Below, piece after piece: positions 24,988 through 33,493 of a stretch of DNA of 47,415 nt. The translations under genes and the position numbers were made by a program. The notes under the pieces were generated by a model. That model had not been told where the DNA came from. It saw only the letters and a program-made list of their open reading frames with translations, and made no database searches. Numbering within the stretch: position 1 is the stretch's first letter; every line of letters begins with the position of its first letter. This DNA is from Candidatus Firestoneibacteriota bacterium. GTDB taxonomy: Bacteria > Oederibacteriota > Muellerivitia > Muellerivitales > Muellerivitaceae. The DNA lies in the NCBI GenBank assembly GCA_013286205.1, contig JABDGD010000016.1, positions 1 to 47,415 on the forward strand. The letters run 5' to 3'.

Positions 24988-25515
24988 TTATTTACCGCCG
25001 AAATGGTGAATGGTGGCCAATAAATCGGGCGATATGTCTTCGGAGGGCTTCTTTCGAAGCGAACTACAGTCACAGCCCAGAGCGTCGTCGTGAAGAGTTA
25101 AAACATTCCCCTTCTCAGAAAAAGTGAGTGGAAAAAGAATGCACACTGCGGGCTTAACACTGCCCAGAGGCAAACTGAGGTCCTTCTCTACCGTATGTAA
25201 AGCACAGCGGATTAAGCCGTTATCTGCTGTATAGGCAAAAACACAGAGACCGTTTTCGTGTGTATCGATAGCATATTGGCCTTTTTCTGCTTCCTCAAAA
25301 ACGTTGGTATAGCCATCTTCAGTTTTAAGGTGGGAGCAATACTTTGACACTTCGGGAAGTACGGGGATAATTCGGTTTAGTTCAGCTTCGGTCACACAAA
25401 CATCATACTTAGCGCAACAGGACTTGGTTACATCGGCACAGCCCACGCAAGCATGGTCGATGGTGCATATTTTTTTTACATCAACGCCAACAGCTTTTTG
25501 TTTCATGATTTTCAT
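24988..25515 (-). CDS. Cysteine-rich, YkgJ-like putative metal/Fe-S cluster protein
   Basis: The protein has 175 residues with 12 cysteines (17, 23, 26, 33, 34, 40, 60, 91, 104, 125, 148, 150). The CVGCADVTKSCCAKYDVCVTEAELNRI segment resembles the N-terminus of the YkgJ/CxxCxxxCC zinc- or iron-binding family (PF03692), and CALHTVEKDLSLPLGSVKPAVCILFPL matches its second Cys block. No signal peptide. Its role is unknown. Two in-frame ATGs (25515, 25506) lie directly behind the intrinsic terminator of the upstream beta-barrel gene, so expression must come by readthrough or from an internal promoter. Confidence 0.65.
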   Translation of the reverse strand: MKIMKQKAVGVDVKKICTIDHACVGCADVTKSCCAKYDVCVTEAELNRIIPVLPEVSKYCSHLKTEDGYTNVFEEAEKGQYAIDTHENGLCVFAYTADNGLIRCALHTVEKDLSLPLGSVKPAVCILFPLTFSEKGNVLTLHDDALGCDCSSLRKKPSEDISPDLLATIHHFGGK

Positions 25516-25522
25516 TTCAAAT

Positions 25523-25558
25523 AAAAAAAGCCGGACCGCCCGAAGGCAACCCGGCTTT
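25523..25558 (-). terminator. Intrinsic terminator after the beta-barrel gene
   Basis: On the minus strand a 13-bp stem (AAGCCGGGTTGCC/GGCGGTCCGGCTT, three G-T pairs) is capped by a TTCG tetraloop and followed by seven Ts. It begins 15 bp after the stop at 25574 and ends about 8 bp before the next gene's first ATG. Confidence 0.9.
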
Positions 25559-25573
25559 TACTTTTTAAGACAA

Positions 25574-26428
25574 TTATTGAGAAACGAGAACCACGCCGCC
25601 GCCAACGAGGACACCGACTGTCGAGGCCAAGTCCAAGCCAGCAAAGGCTTGCAATTGAACATCGTGGCCGGTACGGATACCCGCGATTAAAGGCGAGTTA
25701 GCCGAACCCATACCATTGATATCAAATTCAGCGATACCGGTCAGGTCTTTGCTAAAGGGATAAGCCGCGCCAGCGTTCAACTGAACAAAAGCCGCCGGGG
25801 TATAGCTAAAAGCTCCAATTTTATAGCCGCCAGGAATATAAATACCTAATTGGCCGTTCAACTGAAATCCATCTTGGAAATTATAAGTTCCAACGCCGTA
25901 GGGCACAAAGCTAACCGTGCTGTAGCCAGAATTAGACAAGGGGCCGATAGGCAAATCTAAACCAGCGGCAATCTTCAAATGTTCATTGGACATTTGAAAG
26001 CCGTATTTTCCGCCCAGAGTCAAGTTGCCCAATCCGCTGACACCCGAACCCGCGTAAAAATTAGTATTGGCCGAGACTTCCAGGTCTTTGGTCACGCCAT
26101 AAGCGCCGCCAAAAGGAATGCTCAACTGGCTGCCCAAAGAATAAAAGGCAGCATGAGCGCCGCCCATAAACACGCCTTTTTCTAAAGTATAGGCTGTATC
26201 AGAATAGAGATAACCGGAGCGGCCGTTAACGTTGCCGCCATTGATTTCACCGGAATAAACCACATCTACATGCTTTTTCTTTTTAACGACGGTTTCGGTT
26301 GATTTCTTTTCAGCCGATTTCTTTTTCTTCTTTTTCGACGTCGTGTCCGCGTTAGCGACAGTTAAACCTAAGCTCAAAACAAAAGCCAAAGCTAAACCGC
26401 TCAAAAACAATCGGTTCCAAAGCTTCAT
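25574..26428 (-). CDS. Predicted outer-membrane beta-barrel protein with Lys-rich N-terminal segment
   Basis: The protein has 284 residues. A signal peptide (about 1-27, ending TVANA) is followed by a Lys-rich stretch (32-53, with KKKKKK and KKKK). Repeating amphipathic, Gly/aromatic-rich strands then follow, such as LEVSANTNFYAG, NLTLGGKYGFQM, LKIAAGLDLPIG and GFQLNGQLGIYIPGG, typical of a small outer-membrane barrel. The C-terminus ends in a hydrophobic strand but lacks the classic final Phe. GGAGG precedes the ATG. It is 32 bp downstream of recN and has its own terminator. Function unknown. Confidence 0.75.
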   Translation of the reverse strand: MKLWNRLFLSGLALAFVLSLGLTVANADTTSKKKKKKSAEKKSTETVVKKKKHVDVVYSGEINGGNVNGRSGYLYSDTAYTLEKGVFMGGAHAAFYSLGSQLSIPFGGAYGVTKDLEVSANTNFYAGSGVSGLGNLTLGGKYGFQMSNEHLKIAAGLDLPIGPLSNSGYSTVSFVPYGVGTYNFQDGFQLNGQLGIYIPGGYKIGAFSYTPAAFVQLNAGAAYPFSKDLTGIAEFDINGMGSANSPLIAGIRTGHDVQLQAFAGLDLASTVGVLVGGGVVLVSQ

Positions 26429-26460
26429 AGAAGTGTTCCTCCAAGTGTGATGTCTACTGA

Positions 26461-28182
26461 TCAGCTTTTAACGTCCCGCATCTTAGCATATAACTCCTGG
26501 GCATAGAGCCTAGAGGTATCAGAAACAGGCTCCCCGCCCAGCATTTTGGCCAATTCTTCGATTCTTTCGGCTTCGGTTAAAGGCTTAACCTGAATGGAGG
26601 TTTTGCCGTCTTTGACCTCTTTACCGACCTTAAAATGATGCTCCCCTAACCCCGCAATAGGCGCCAAATGAGAGATAGAAAGCACTTGTTTGGTTTTGGT
26701 GAGTTTTTCTAAAAGCTTTGCCACGGGGCCGGCGGTACGGGCACCCACACCCGTATCGATTTCGTCAAAGATCATGGTAGGCACTTCATCGCTTTCAGAC
26801 AAAACGGTTTTGAGACCTAGCATGACACGTGAAGCTTCGCCGCCCGACGCGACTTTCGCCAGAGGGCGCAAAGGTTCTCCAGGATTTGCAGAAAATTGAA
26901 ATTCAACTTTGTCCCAACCCATAGGAGAAAGCTGAAGATTTTTACCCTTCTCGACAACGGGGCTGGCAGATTCTTCTAAGGGGATGACATTGACTCCCAT
27001 TTGAGCGTGGGGTAAGCCCAGTTCTTTGAGCGTTTCTTGCACCTGAGACGCCAGATTTTCACCCACTTTGGCACGCTTGACACTGAGTTGGGCCGAGATT
27101 TGACGATATTGTTCGGCGGCTTTGTCGATTTCATCTCCCAGGGTTTTAAGCCGTTCTTCCCGGCTTAGCAGAGTTTTGAGTTCTTCTCGGCTCTTTTCCA
27201 GGAAGGTCAGGATGTCAGCAACAGAATCACCATACTTTTTCTTGAGGCGGTTGAGTGCGTCGATTTCATCCGAAACCTGTTGATACTCGTCTTCGCTAAA
27301 AGAATAGCTATCAAGTTTTTTAGCGATGTCATAAGACAATTGATTCAAATTTTCTTGAGTCAGTTTGGCGGCTTCCACCAGACTTTCCATTTCCGGATCG
27401 ATCTTTGAAGCGTCTTGTAGACGACCCACCGCAGAGGAAAAAAGCCCGGTTGCTCCCCCATCCCCCTCTTCATCCAGCAATCGTTGGGATTCAGAAACTA
27501 GCTTGCTAATTTTTTCTGCGTGTTTCATCACTTGAAAGCGGCGGAGTAATTCTTCCTCGTTTAGCTTTTCCACACTTGAATCTTCGATCTCTTGAACCTG
27601 AAACTGGAGCAGATCAGTCCTGCGGGCGATTTCACGGGAGTCGCCGCCCAAGCGGGTTTGTTCAGTTAGTAATTGAGATAAGGTTTCGTAGGCTTGTGAG
27701 ACTTTTTCGAGTTGCGGACCCAGGTGGCCAAAAGAGTCGACCAGAGACCTGTGCTTGCCTGTATTGAAGATGGCCTGATGCTCGTGCTGCCCATGGATAT
27801 CAATCAGGCTTTCACCCAGCTCAGCGATCATAGAAGCTGTGGCCATTTCGCCGTTGACCAGGCTTTTGGTTTTGCCCGAAGAGCGGGTCAGTTCACGTTT
27901 TATGAGAATTTCGCAGTAAGGAGCGTCAATTCCCCATTCAGCCAGTTTTTTAACCACAGAACCCTTGGCTGGCACCTGAAACAGGGCCTCCACCACGGTT
28001 CTTTCCTCGCCCTGGCGGATCATGTCCACATTGATACGGTCGCCCAGTAAAAAGTAAATGGCGTCCACGATGAGAGATTTACCCGCGCCCGTTTCACCCG
28101 TTAGCACGTTAAAGCCCTCGCCAAACTCCATAATGACGGAGTCGACGATGGCGAAATTTTTAATGGATAATTGTCGGAGCAT
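26461..28182 (-). CDS. recN: DNA repair protein RecN
   Basis: An SMC-like ATPase acting in double-strand break repair. From the ATG at 28182 it has 573 residues. The family N-terminus MLRQLSIKNFAIVDSVIMEF starts exactly there, so a 20-codon extension from GTG 28242 is rejected. Walker A is GETGAGKS (29-36). Long coiled-coil arms fill the middle, and the C-terminus has LASGGEASRVMLGLK (signature) and MIFDEIDTGVG (Walker B). LIDIHGQHEHQ is also diagnostic. It is divergent from the flavoprotein gene across about 110 bp. I saw no LexA-like box. Confidence 0.96.
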   Translation of the reverse strand: MLRQLSIKNFAIVDSVIMEFGEGFNVLTGETGAGKSLIVDAIYFLLGDRINVDMIRQGEERTVVEALFQVPAKGSVVKKLAEWGIDAPYCEILIKRELTRSSGKTKSLVNGEMATASMIAELGESLIDIHGQHEHQAIFNTGKHRSLVDSFGHLGPQLEKVSQAYETLSQLLTEQTRLGGDSREIARRTDLLQFQVQEIEDSSVEKLNEEELLRRFQVMKHAEKISKLVSESQRLLDEEGDGGATGLFSSAVGRLQDASKIDPEMESLVEAAKLTQENLNQLSYDIAKKLDSYSFSEDEYQQVSDEIDALNRLKKKYGDSVADILTFLEKSREELKTLLSREERLKTLGDEIDKAAEQYRQISAQLSVKRAKVGENLASQVQETLKELGLPHAQMGVNVIPLEESASPVVEKGKNLQLSPMGWDKVEFQFSANPGEPLRPLAKVASGGEASRVMLGLKTVLSESDEVPTMIFDEIDTGVGARTAGPVAKLLEKLTKTKQVLSISHLAPIAGLGEHHFKVGKEVKDGKTSIQVKPLTEAERIEELAKMLGGEPVSDTSRLYAQELYAKMRDVKS

Positions 28183-28294
28183 TTCAAACCTGAATATAGG
28201 GTGACGGCACATGGATTTTAACCTGTCTGCCCCATTCAACACACCCCATAACTATAAAAAAACACCTTTTAAATCAACCTGTTAAGATACGCCA

Positions 28295-29482
28295 ATGAAA
28301 AATTACGACGTCATCGTTATCGGGGCTGGCGGAGCCGGCTTGATGTGCGCCATCCAAGCGGGCCGGCGGGACCGGAAAGTCGCTGTGCTGGATCACGCGG
28401 CCAAAATTGGCTCAAAGATTCTGATTTCAGGAGGAGGACGCTGTAACTTTACCAATGTGGGAGCTGGGCCCGAAAACTACGTTTCTAACAATCCCCATTT
28501 CGCCAAGTCTGCCTTATCCCGTTTTGTTCCCAACGACTTTATTCATATGGTTAAAGACCACCAAATCGCCTATCACGAAAAGAAATTGGGCCAGCTTTTT
28601 TGCGATCGATCCGCTCAGGAAATTGTGGCCATGCTGGAAGAAGAGTGCCGTAAAGCTGGTGTGGAAATCATCTTGGAACAACCCGTTACCCATATTGAAA
28701 AGAAAGAGCGTTTTGAGGTGAAAACCTTTCACGATTCTTTTTGTGCCGAATCCCTGGTCATTGCCACAGGCGGTCTCTCTATCCCCAAACTAGGCGCCAC
28801 AGACTTTGGCTACAAAATCGCCAAGCAGTTCGACTTGCGGGTCGTGCCAACCTCACCCGCGCTAGACGGGTTTAAGCTTAAACCCGCTGACATGAAATAC
28901 TTTAAAGATCTGATGGGCGTCTCTTGCGACACAATTGTGACCTGCGGCAAAGGTGTTTTTAGAGAAAACATCCTTTTTACCCACTCGGGCCTCAGCGGCC
29001 CCGCGGCACTGCAGGCATCCCTTTACTGGTATCCCGGCAACACCATTCAAATCAACTTCATCCCCTCTGCGCCGAAAGAAACATTGGAGAAGTGGTTTTT
29101 GGAGTGTAAGCGGAAAGGTTCCAAGCTGGAGATGAAAACACTTTTGAAGGAATGGCTGCCAAGCCGACTGGCTGACCGCATCTGTGAAAACGAATTACCC
29201 GAGAAAGCCGCTATTCATCAAATGCAGGACAAAAAGATAAAAGAGTTTTGCAACAAGTTGAAGACCCATGTTTTAAGCCCAGAAGCAACGGTTGGTTACG
29301 GCAAAGCGGAAGTCACCCGGGGCGGTGTGGATACCGACGAATTGTCATCCCGAACGATGGAATCCAAAAAAGTACCAGGTCTTTATTTTGTGGGAGAAGT
29401 GGTGGATGTGACCGGCTGGCTGGGTGGTTATAACTTTCAATGGGCTTGGGCCTCAGGCTATGCCGCGGGCGACGCGGTTTAA
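28295..29482 (+). CDS. BaiN/HI0933-family FAD-dependent oxidoreductase
   Basis: A 395-residue flavoprotein. The N-terminal FAD dinucleotide fold VIVIGAGGAGLMCAIQAGRRDRKVAVLD is followed by KIGSKILISGGGRCNFTN, the hallmark of the HI0933 (YhiN/BaiN) family. GGVDTDELSSRTMESKKVPGLYFVGEVVDVTGWLGGYNFQWAWASGYAAG closes the FAD site. The family is widespread; BaiN members in gut clostridia act in bile-acid reduction, but the general role is unsettled, so no substrate is proposed. It is one of two plus-strand genes and has a shared terminator with the cold-shock gene. Confidence 0.9.
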   Translation: MKNYDVIVIGAGGAGLMCAIQAGRRDRKVAVLDHAAKIGSKILISGGGRCNFTNVGAGPENYVSNNPHFAKSALSRFVPNDFIHMVKDHQIAYHEKKLGQLFCDRSAQEIVAMLEEECRKAGVEIILEQPVTHIEKKERFEVKTFHDSFCAESLVIATGGLSIPKLGATDFGYKIAKQFDLRVVPTSPALDGFKLKPADMKYFKDLMGVSCDTIVTCGKGVFRENILFTHSGLSGPAALQASLYWYPGNTIQINFIPSAPKETLEKWFLECKRKGSKLEMKTLLKEWLPSRLADRICENELPEKAAIHQMQDKKIKEFCNKLKTHVLSPEATVGYGKAEVTRGGVDTDELSSRTMESKKVPGLYFVGEVVDVTGWLGGYNFQWAWASGYAAGDAV

Positions 29483-29496
29483 AGCCTTCCTAAAAT

Positions 29497-29533
29497 AAAA
29501 AAGCCCCCAAGGTTTCCCTTGGAGGCCTTTTTT
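29497..29533. terminator. Bidirectional intrinsic terminator
   Basis: GCCCCCAAGG-TTTC-CCTTGGAGGC forms a 10-bp stem with one mismatch. It is preceded by AAAAAA and followed by TTTTTT, so it works in both directions. It separates the convergent flavoprotein gene (plus) and cold-shock gene (minus). Confidence 0.9.
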
Positions 29534-29550
29534 CAACAGATTTGCCGGAA

Positions 29551-29751
29551 TTAGATCTTACGAACGTTTTCCGCTTTCAAACCCTTGTCGCCCTTAGCGA
29601 CTTCGAATTCAACGCGGTCGCCTTCGTTCAAAGTTTTGAAACCGTCTGTTTGGATGGCAGAGAAATGTACGAATACATCATCTCCTCCATCTTGGGAGAT
29701 AAATCCAAAACCTTTTTCATTCTTAAACCACTTCACTGTTCCTTGTGCCAT
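29551..29751 (-). CDS. Cold-shock domain protein (CspA family)
   Basis: At 66 residues it has the usual CspA length. [23 protein letters not shown] and [10 protein letters not shown] contain RNP1 (KGFGFI) and RNP2 (VFVHF), which bind single-stranded RNA/DNA. The open frame extends 39 codons upstream, but the family N-terminus and an AGAGG ribosome site fix the ATG at 29751. A -10-like TATGAT (29869-29864) would give a leader of about 105 nt with several small stems, which is common for cold-shock genes. Confidence 0.95.
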   Translation of the reverse strand: MAQGTVKWFKNEKGFGFISQDGGDDVFVHFSAIQTDGFKTLNEGDRVEFEVAKGDKGLKAENVRKI

Positions 29752-29877
29752 GCCGACAAACCTCTTAAAAAAAATTTTAACCACGCCGTCAAAACTGGGT
29801 TTCGACGACAGCTCTCGGCTTTCCGAAGACAGCCGATAACTGTGAGTGACTTTCAACGCCCGCATCATACCCGAAAA

Positions 29878-32800
29878 TTATCGGGGTGAGTACACTTTCA
29901 TTACCAAAGTTTCCGCTTTGGGTTTCTCTTCACCGGACAATATTTTACCCGCCGTTTCCATCGCCTTTTCCATTTTAGGATAACGAATTTCACGGTATCC
30001 CCTCACTTCATCCGGCAGGGATAAAGCTCGGACCCAGCGTTCGTATTCCTCGGACGTTTTAAACTCAAAACGATCCACCAGTTCTGAATACCATTGTCTG
30101 AAAGCCTTTTCACGAGAATGCCATTGGGGCATCACGGCGCGCAGGAAACGCATGTGCTTCATAATGCGAAGCATCCAGTCTTTGCTCTTCAAATCAAACT
30201 TAATATGAAAGCCCAAGAAGTCAAATTGAGGACGGTTAAAGTGACGGTATTCAATTCGGTCGCCGCCGGCCAAATCCAACTTATAACGTTTGGCGTCTTT
30301 TTCGTATTTTTCCGGGCTGGTCAAAAGATGGGCAACATAAACCTCATCTTTAATTTCCATAACTTTGTGAAGGAACTTAACCACGGCGGTAGTCGCCGCA
30401 AAGTTATTTTCCCTGGAGTCTTTTTTCAGCGTGGCTAAAACTTGGTCTAAATACTTTTGTCCGTAGGCAGTGCCGTCAAACATAAAAAGATCGTAAAGCC
30501 GGGCGACAAACTGAACCCGGGTTTCTTCGTCCCCTTCCCAGGCCTGTAAGAACTGGGCGGTCATTTGTTTATAAACTTTGCCTTGCGAAGCGCCTAAAAG
30601 GCGTGCTTTGCGCTCCAGTACTTCCTGGAAGCCTTCACGCACCTCCACTTGATACTTTTCAGGATGTAAAACCACATGGCGGCCCAAATGAAAAGCGTCA
30701 ATGTTGTGGGCTGCAGTGCGCGGCTCGAAGTTGTCTTTAATAGATTCGACCAAATCATGCAAACTTAAGGGCAACAAACCGCGTTGGAAAGCCGTGCCCA
30801 GCAGCATAATATTGACGAACACCTTATTACCCAAGTAGTCCTCAGCGATTTGACTTAAATCGCCGCCAAAGTAATCCATCGTGTATTTCTTAAAAGTCTC
30901 AGTCAATTGAGCAGGGCTAAAATCGTCTTTACCCAACAAAGTAAGGATCGTGTGAGTCTTATGAGTGTTCACCACGGAGTGGGTATATTGTTTAGAACCA
31001 ATCCTGAAGTTAAACCGGGGATCAATACCGCGAACGGCTTCGAGAATATCCAATCCCAATAAAAGATCAGCTTTGCCCTGGGGCATTAAGGGAGAAACAA
31101 CTTTCTTCTTTTTGGAGAAGGTCAATTGGGAATAAACGCCGCCATTACGGATAGCAATTCCCTTTTTATCGCAGAAGGTGACGTGATAGCCGTGTTTACG
31201 CGCGGCAGTGACCAAGACAGCTGTCGAACTACCGATACCCATACCACCGACGCCCGCGATATAACCGCGCCAATCATCCTCAAACTTGAAAGGTTCAGGT
31301 TCAGGCAAACTGGATGGATCAGGAACAGCCGGTTTAGACGGCTTATGCGCGCGGACGATAACTAATTCCTCAAAAGCCGGGCAGGCTTTAATGCGGGTAC
31401 AGGCCATGTCAGAAACGCAGTAAGAAATATCCGTTCCCATTTTTTTACCATAGAGGGTGTCTTCAATAGTTAATCCAGGGCAGCCTGTCAAACGGGTACA
31501 TTCAAGGCAAAACTCACAGGTATGTTCGTTCACATTGATACGAGTTTGTTTAGGCAAATAGCCTGACTTCGTTTTTTGTTTAGCTAATTCACGGCGCTTA
31601 CGGCGCTGATAAGTAATTCCGCATTCTTTATCTGCGATAATAAATTTGACGCCTTCCTCTAAAAGCATGTCTTCAAGAACTTCGCGGTAGTCTTCGCGCT
31701 TTTCCGGATTTACCCGGGCAATAGAGACTTCTTCGCCCTGCGTTAAACCGGTCACAACCTTTTCAATGTCTTGAGCAAAGGTGGGATTTCCCATCAAATC
31801 CGCGTCCATACCCGGATGAGGCTGATGACCCGTCATGGCGGTCGTTTTGTTGTCCAAAATCACATAGAGAACATCTTGGTTATTTTTAATAGAGTCCGAA
31901 ACTTCGGATAAACCCGAGTGGAAGAAAGTCGAATCGCCAATAAAACAAACCGATTTATTAGTCGAAAAGGGCGAAATACCGGCGCCCGTTCCGCCGCCTA
32001 AACCCATGCCTATGTAGTTGTGCATTAAGGCGCCATTGGGAGGCATAAAAAGAAGAACGTAACAACCAGCGTCGCCATGAAAAAGAATGTCGATCGGTTC
32101 CTTTTTATACTTCTTTTTCATGTAAGACGGATTTTTGAAATCAGCGACCAGTTCTAAAAACACAGAAGAAGAATCACGATGCGGACAGCCCGGGCAAAAG
32201 GATGGAGTGCGGTTCGGAATACTAATCTCTAAATCGCTTAAGCTCTCGATGAATTGAACTTCTTTTTCCACTTTAGCAGTGGAGACTTCAAACTTTTTAA
32301 ACAATGGCGCTAAAGTGGTCATCACGACCGAGGGATTTAAACCTTGATCCGTAGGAAAGGGTTTTAAATTATCAGGGAAAGTTTTGCCCCAGACCGTCGG
32401 CATTTCCTTCACTTTGCCTGACTGATATAGATCCATCGCGATATTGCGGACTTGGCTTTCGATAAAGCGGCGTTTTTCTTCCACGACAACCAATGTGGTG
32501 GAATGTTTGAGGATTTCCTGAATCGCCTGTGGGTCGACTGGATAGGTCATACCTAATTTTAAAATGGGAAATTTACCCGACATGCCAAACTCGTCCAAAG
32601 CCTGCTCTAAATAAGTGTAAGAAGCACCAGCAGTGACAAAGGCGATGCCGCCTTTTTCAGAACCAGGAAATACCTGATTAATCCCCTGCCTGCGGACAGC
32701 CTCCAACAAGGCCGGAAACTTCTTTTCGAGAGCTTCTTTTTCAAGAGGTACGGTAAATGGCGGAAGCATAATGGAATGTGAAACATCAATCTTCGAGCTG

Positions 32801-33417
32801 TCGATAGTAGCTTTATTTAAAGTAGTAAAACCCGTCGGAGGTTGATTGGGATAGACTTCAACGCTTCCGCCGCCCTCTGCGGTATAGGTAATGAGTAAGT
32901 AAGAGATAAAAAGATCGGCCGCTTCTGATAATTCAAAGGCAACCCTCATCCAATCCTTCACTTCTTGGAACGTGGCCGGTTCAATAACTGGAATGAACAA
33001 ATGATCGGACAAGCGGCGGGAATCAACAGGAACCTGGGTCGTATCGCTCCAGGGGTCATCTCCAATAACAATGACACCTGCGCCTTTGTGGTCTTTTTTG
33101 AGCAAGCTTCCTGAAATGAGAGCGTCAGCGGCCACATGAAACCCAACTGATTTCATGACAGTGACAGCCCGGAGGCCCGCCATTTGAGCGCCATTGAGGC
33201 GAGCAGCGGAAAGAGCTTCGTTGTTGGCGATTTGAGCGAGAATTCCGTGCTCTTTGAGGTAAGGCGAGGCGTTAGCCGCCGCTTCGAAAACATCCGCCAC
33301 TGGTGAGCCAGGATACCCCGTTAAAAGGGCCATTCCCGCCTCTAAACCACCCTTAAGGATCAACTCGTTACCAGTGTAGGTTTCGACGCCTTTATCTTTT
33401 ACAAATCTTGGATCCAT
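29878..33417 (-). CDS. Indolepyruvate:ferredoxin oxidoreductase, fused alpha-gamma form
   Basis: It converts arylpyruvates (from aromatic amino acids) and CoA to aryl-acetyl-CoA, reducing ferredoxin. From ATG 33417 it has 1179 residues; a TTG at 33459 would add 14 without a ribosome site. Order: the pyrimidine-binding half (YTGNELILKGGLEAGMALLTGYPGSP); the TPP-binding region from FCPGCPHRDSS through FIGDSTFFHSG and ILDNKTT; a Cys cluster (CEFCLECTRLTGC...CVSDMACTRIKAC) for Fe-S; the gamma domain (IAGVGGMGIGSSTAVL); and a long C-terminal region typical of the fused bacterial form. No separate subunit gene is nearby. Confidence 0.9.
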   Translation of the reverse strand: MDPRFVKDKGVETYTGNELILKGGLEAGMALLTGYPGSPVADVFEAAANASPYLKEHGILAQIANNEALSAARLNGAQMAGLRAVTVMKSVGFHVAADALISGSLLKKDHKGAGVIVIGDDPWSDTTQVPVDSRRLSDHLFIPVIEPATFQEVKDWMRVAFELSEAADLFISYLLITYTAEGGGSVEVYPNQPPTGFTTLNKATIDSSKIDVSHSIMLPPFTVPLEKEALEKKFPALLEAVRRQGINQVFPGSEKGGIAFVTAGASYTYLEQALDEFGMSGKFPILKLGMTYPVDPQAIQEILKHSTTLVVVEEKRRFIESQVRNIAMDLYQSGKVKEMPTVWGKTFPDNLKPFPTDQGLNPSVVMTTLAPLFKKFEVSTAKVEKEVQFIESLSDLEISIPNRTPSFCPGCPHRDSSSVFLELVADFKNPSYMKKKYKKEPIDILFHGDAGCYVLLFMPPNGALMHNYIGMGLGGGTGAGISPFSTNKSVCFIGDSTFFHSGLSEVSDSIKNNQDVLYVILDNKTTAMTGHQPHPGMDADLMGNPTFAQDIEKVVTGLTQGEEVSIARVNPEKREDYREVLEDMLLEEGVKFIIADKECGITYQRRKRRELAKQKTKSGYLPKQTRINVNEHTCEFCLECTRLTGCPGLTIEDTLYGKKMGTDISYCVSDMACTRIKACPAFEELVIVRAHKPSKPAVPDPSSLPEPEPFKFEDDWRGYIAGVGGMGIGSSTAVLVTAARKHGYHVTFCDKKGIAIRNGGVYSQLTFSKKKKVVSPLMPQGKADLLLGLDILEAVRGIDPRFNFRIGSKQYTHSVVNTHKTHTILTLLGKDDFSPAQLTETFKKYTMDYFGGDLSQIAEDYLGNKVFVNIMLLGTAFQRGLLPLSLHDLVESIKDNFEPRTAAHNIDAFHLGRHVVLHPEKYQVEVREGFQEVLERKARLLGASQGKVYKQMTAQFLQAWEGDEETRVQFVARLYDLFMFDGTAYGQKYLDQVLATLKKDSRENNFAATTAVVKFLHKVMEIKDEVYVAHLLTSPEKYEKDAKRYKLDLAGGDRIEYRHFNRPQFDFLGFHIKFDLKSKDWMLRIMKHMRFLRAVMPQWHSREKAFRQWYSELVDRFEFKTSEEYERWVRALSLPDEVRGYREIRYPKMEKAMETAGKILSGEEKPKAETLVMKVYSPR

Positions 33418-33493
33418 CGTTTTAATAACATACCTTCTATAAATTGGGAAAGCAACCAAACAAAAACAACCGCTGTTTTATCGTTTTACGCTA

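Noticed and set aside
28183..28242. Twenty-codon N-terminal extension of recN
   Set aside because: RecN proteins start at the MLRQLSIKNF equivalent; the extension shows no similarity and uses GTG.
29752..29868. Thirty-nine-codon N-terminal extension of the cold-shock protein
   Set aside because: Cold-shock proteins are about 66-70 residues and begin at the MAQGTVKWF equivalent, which has its own ribosome site.
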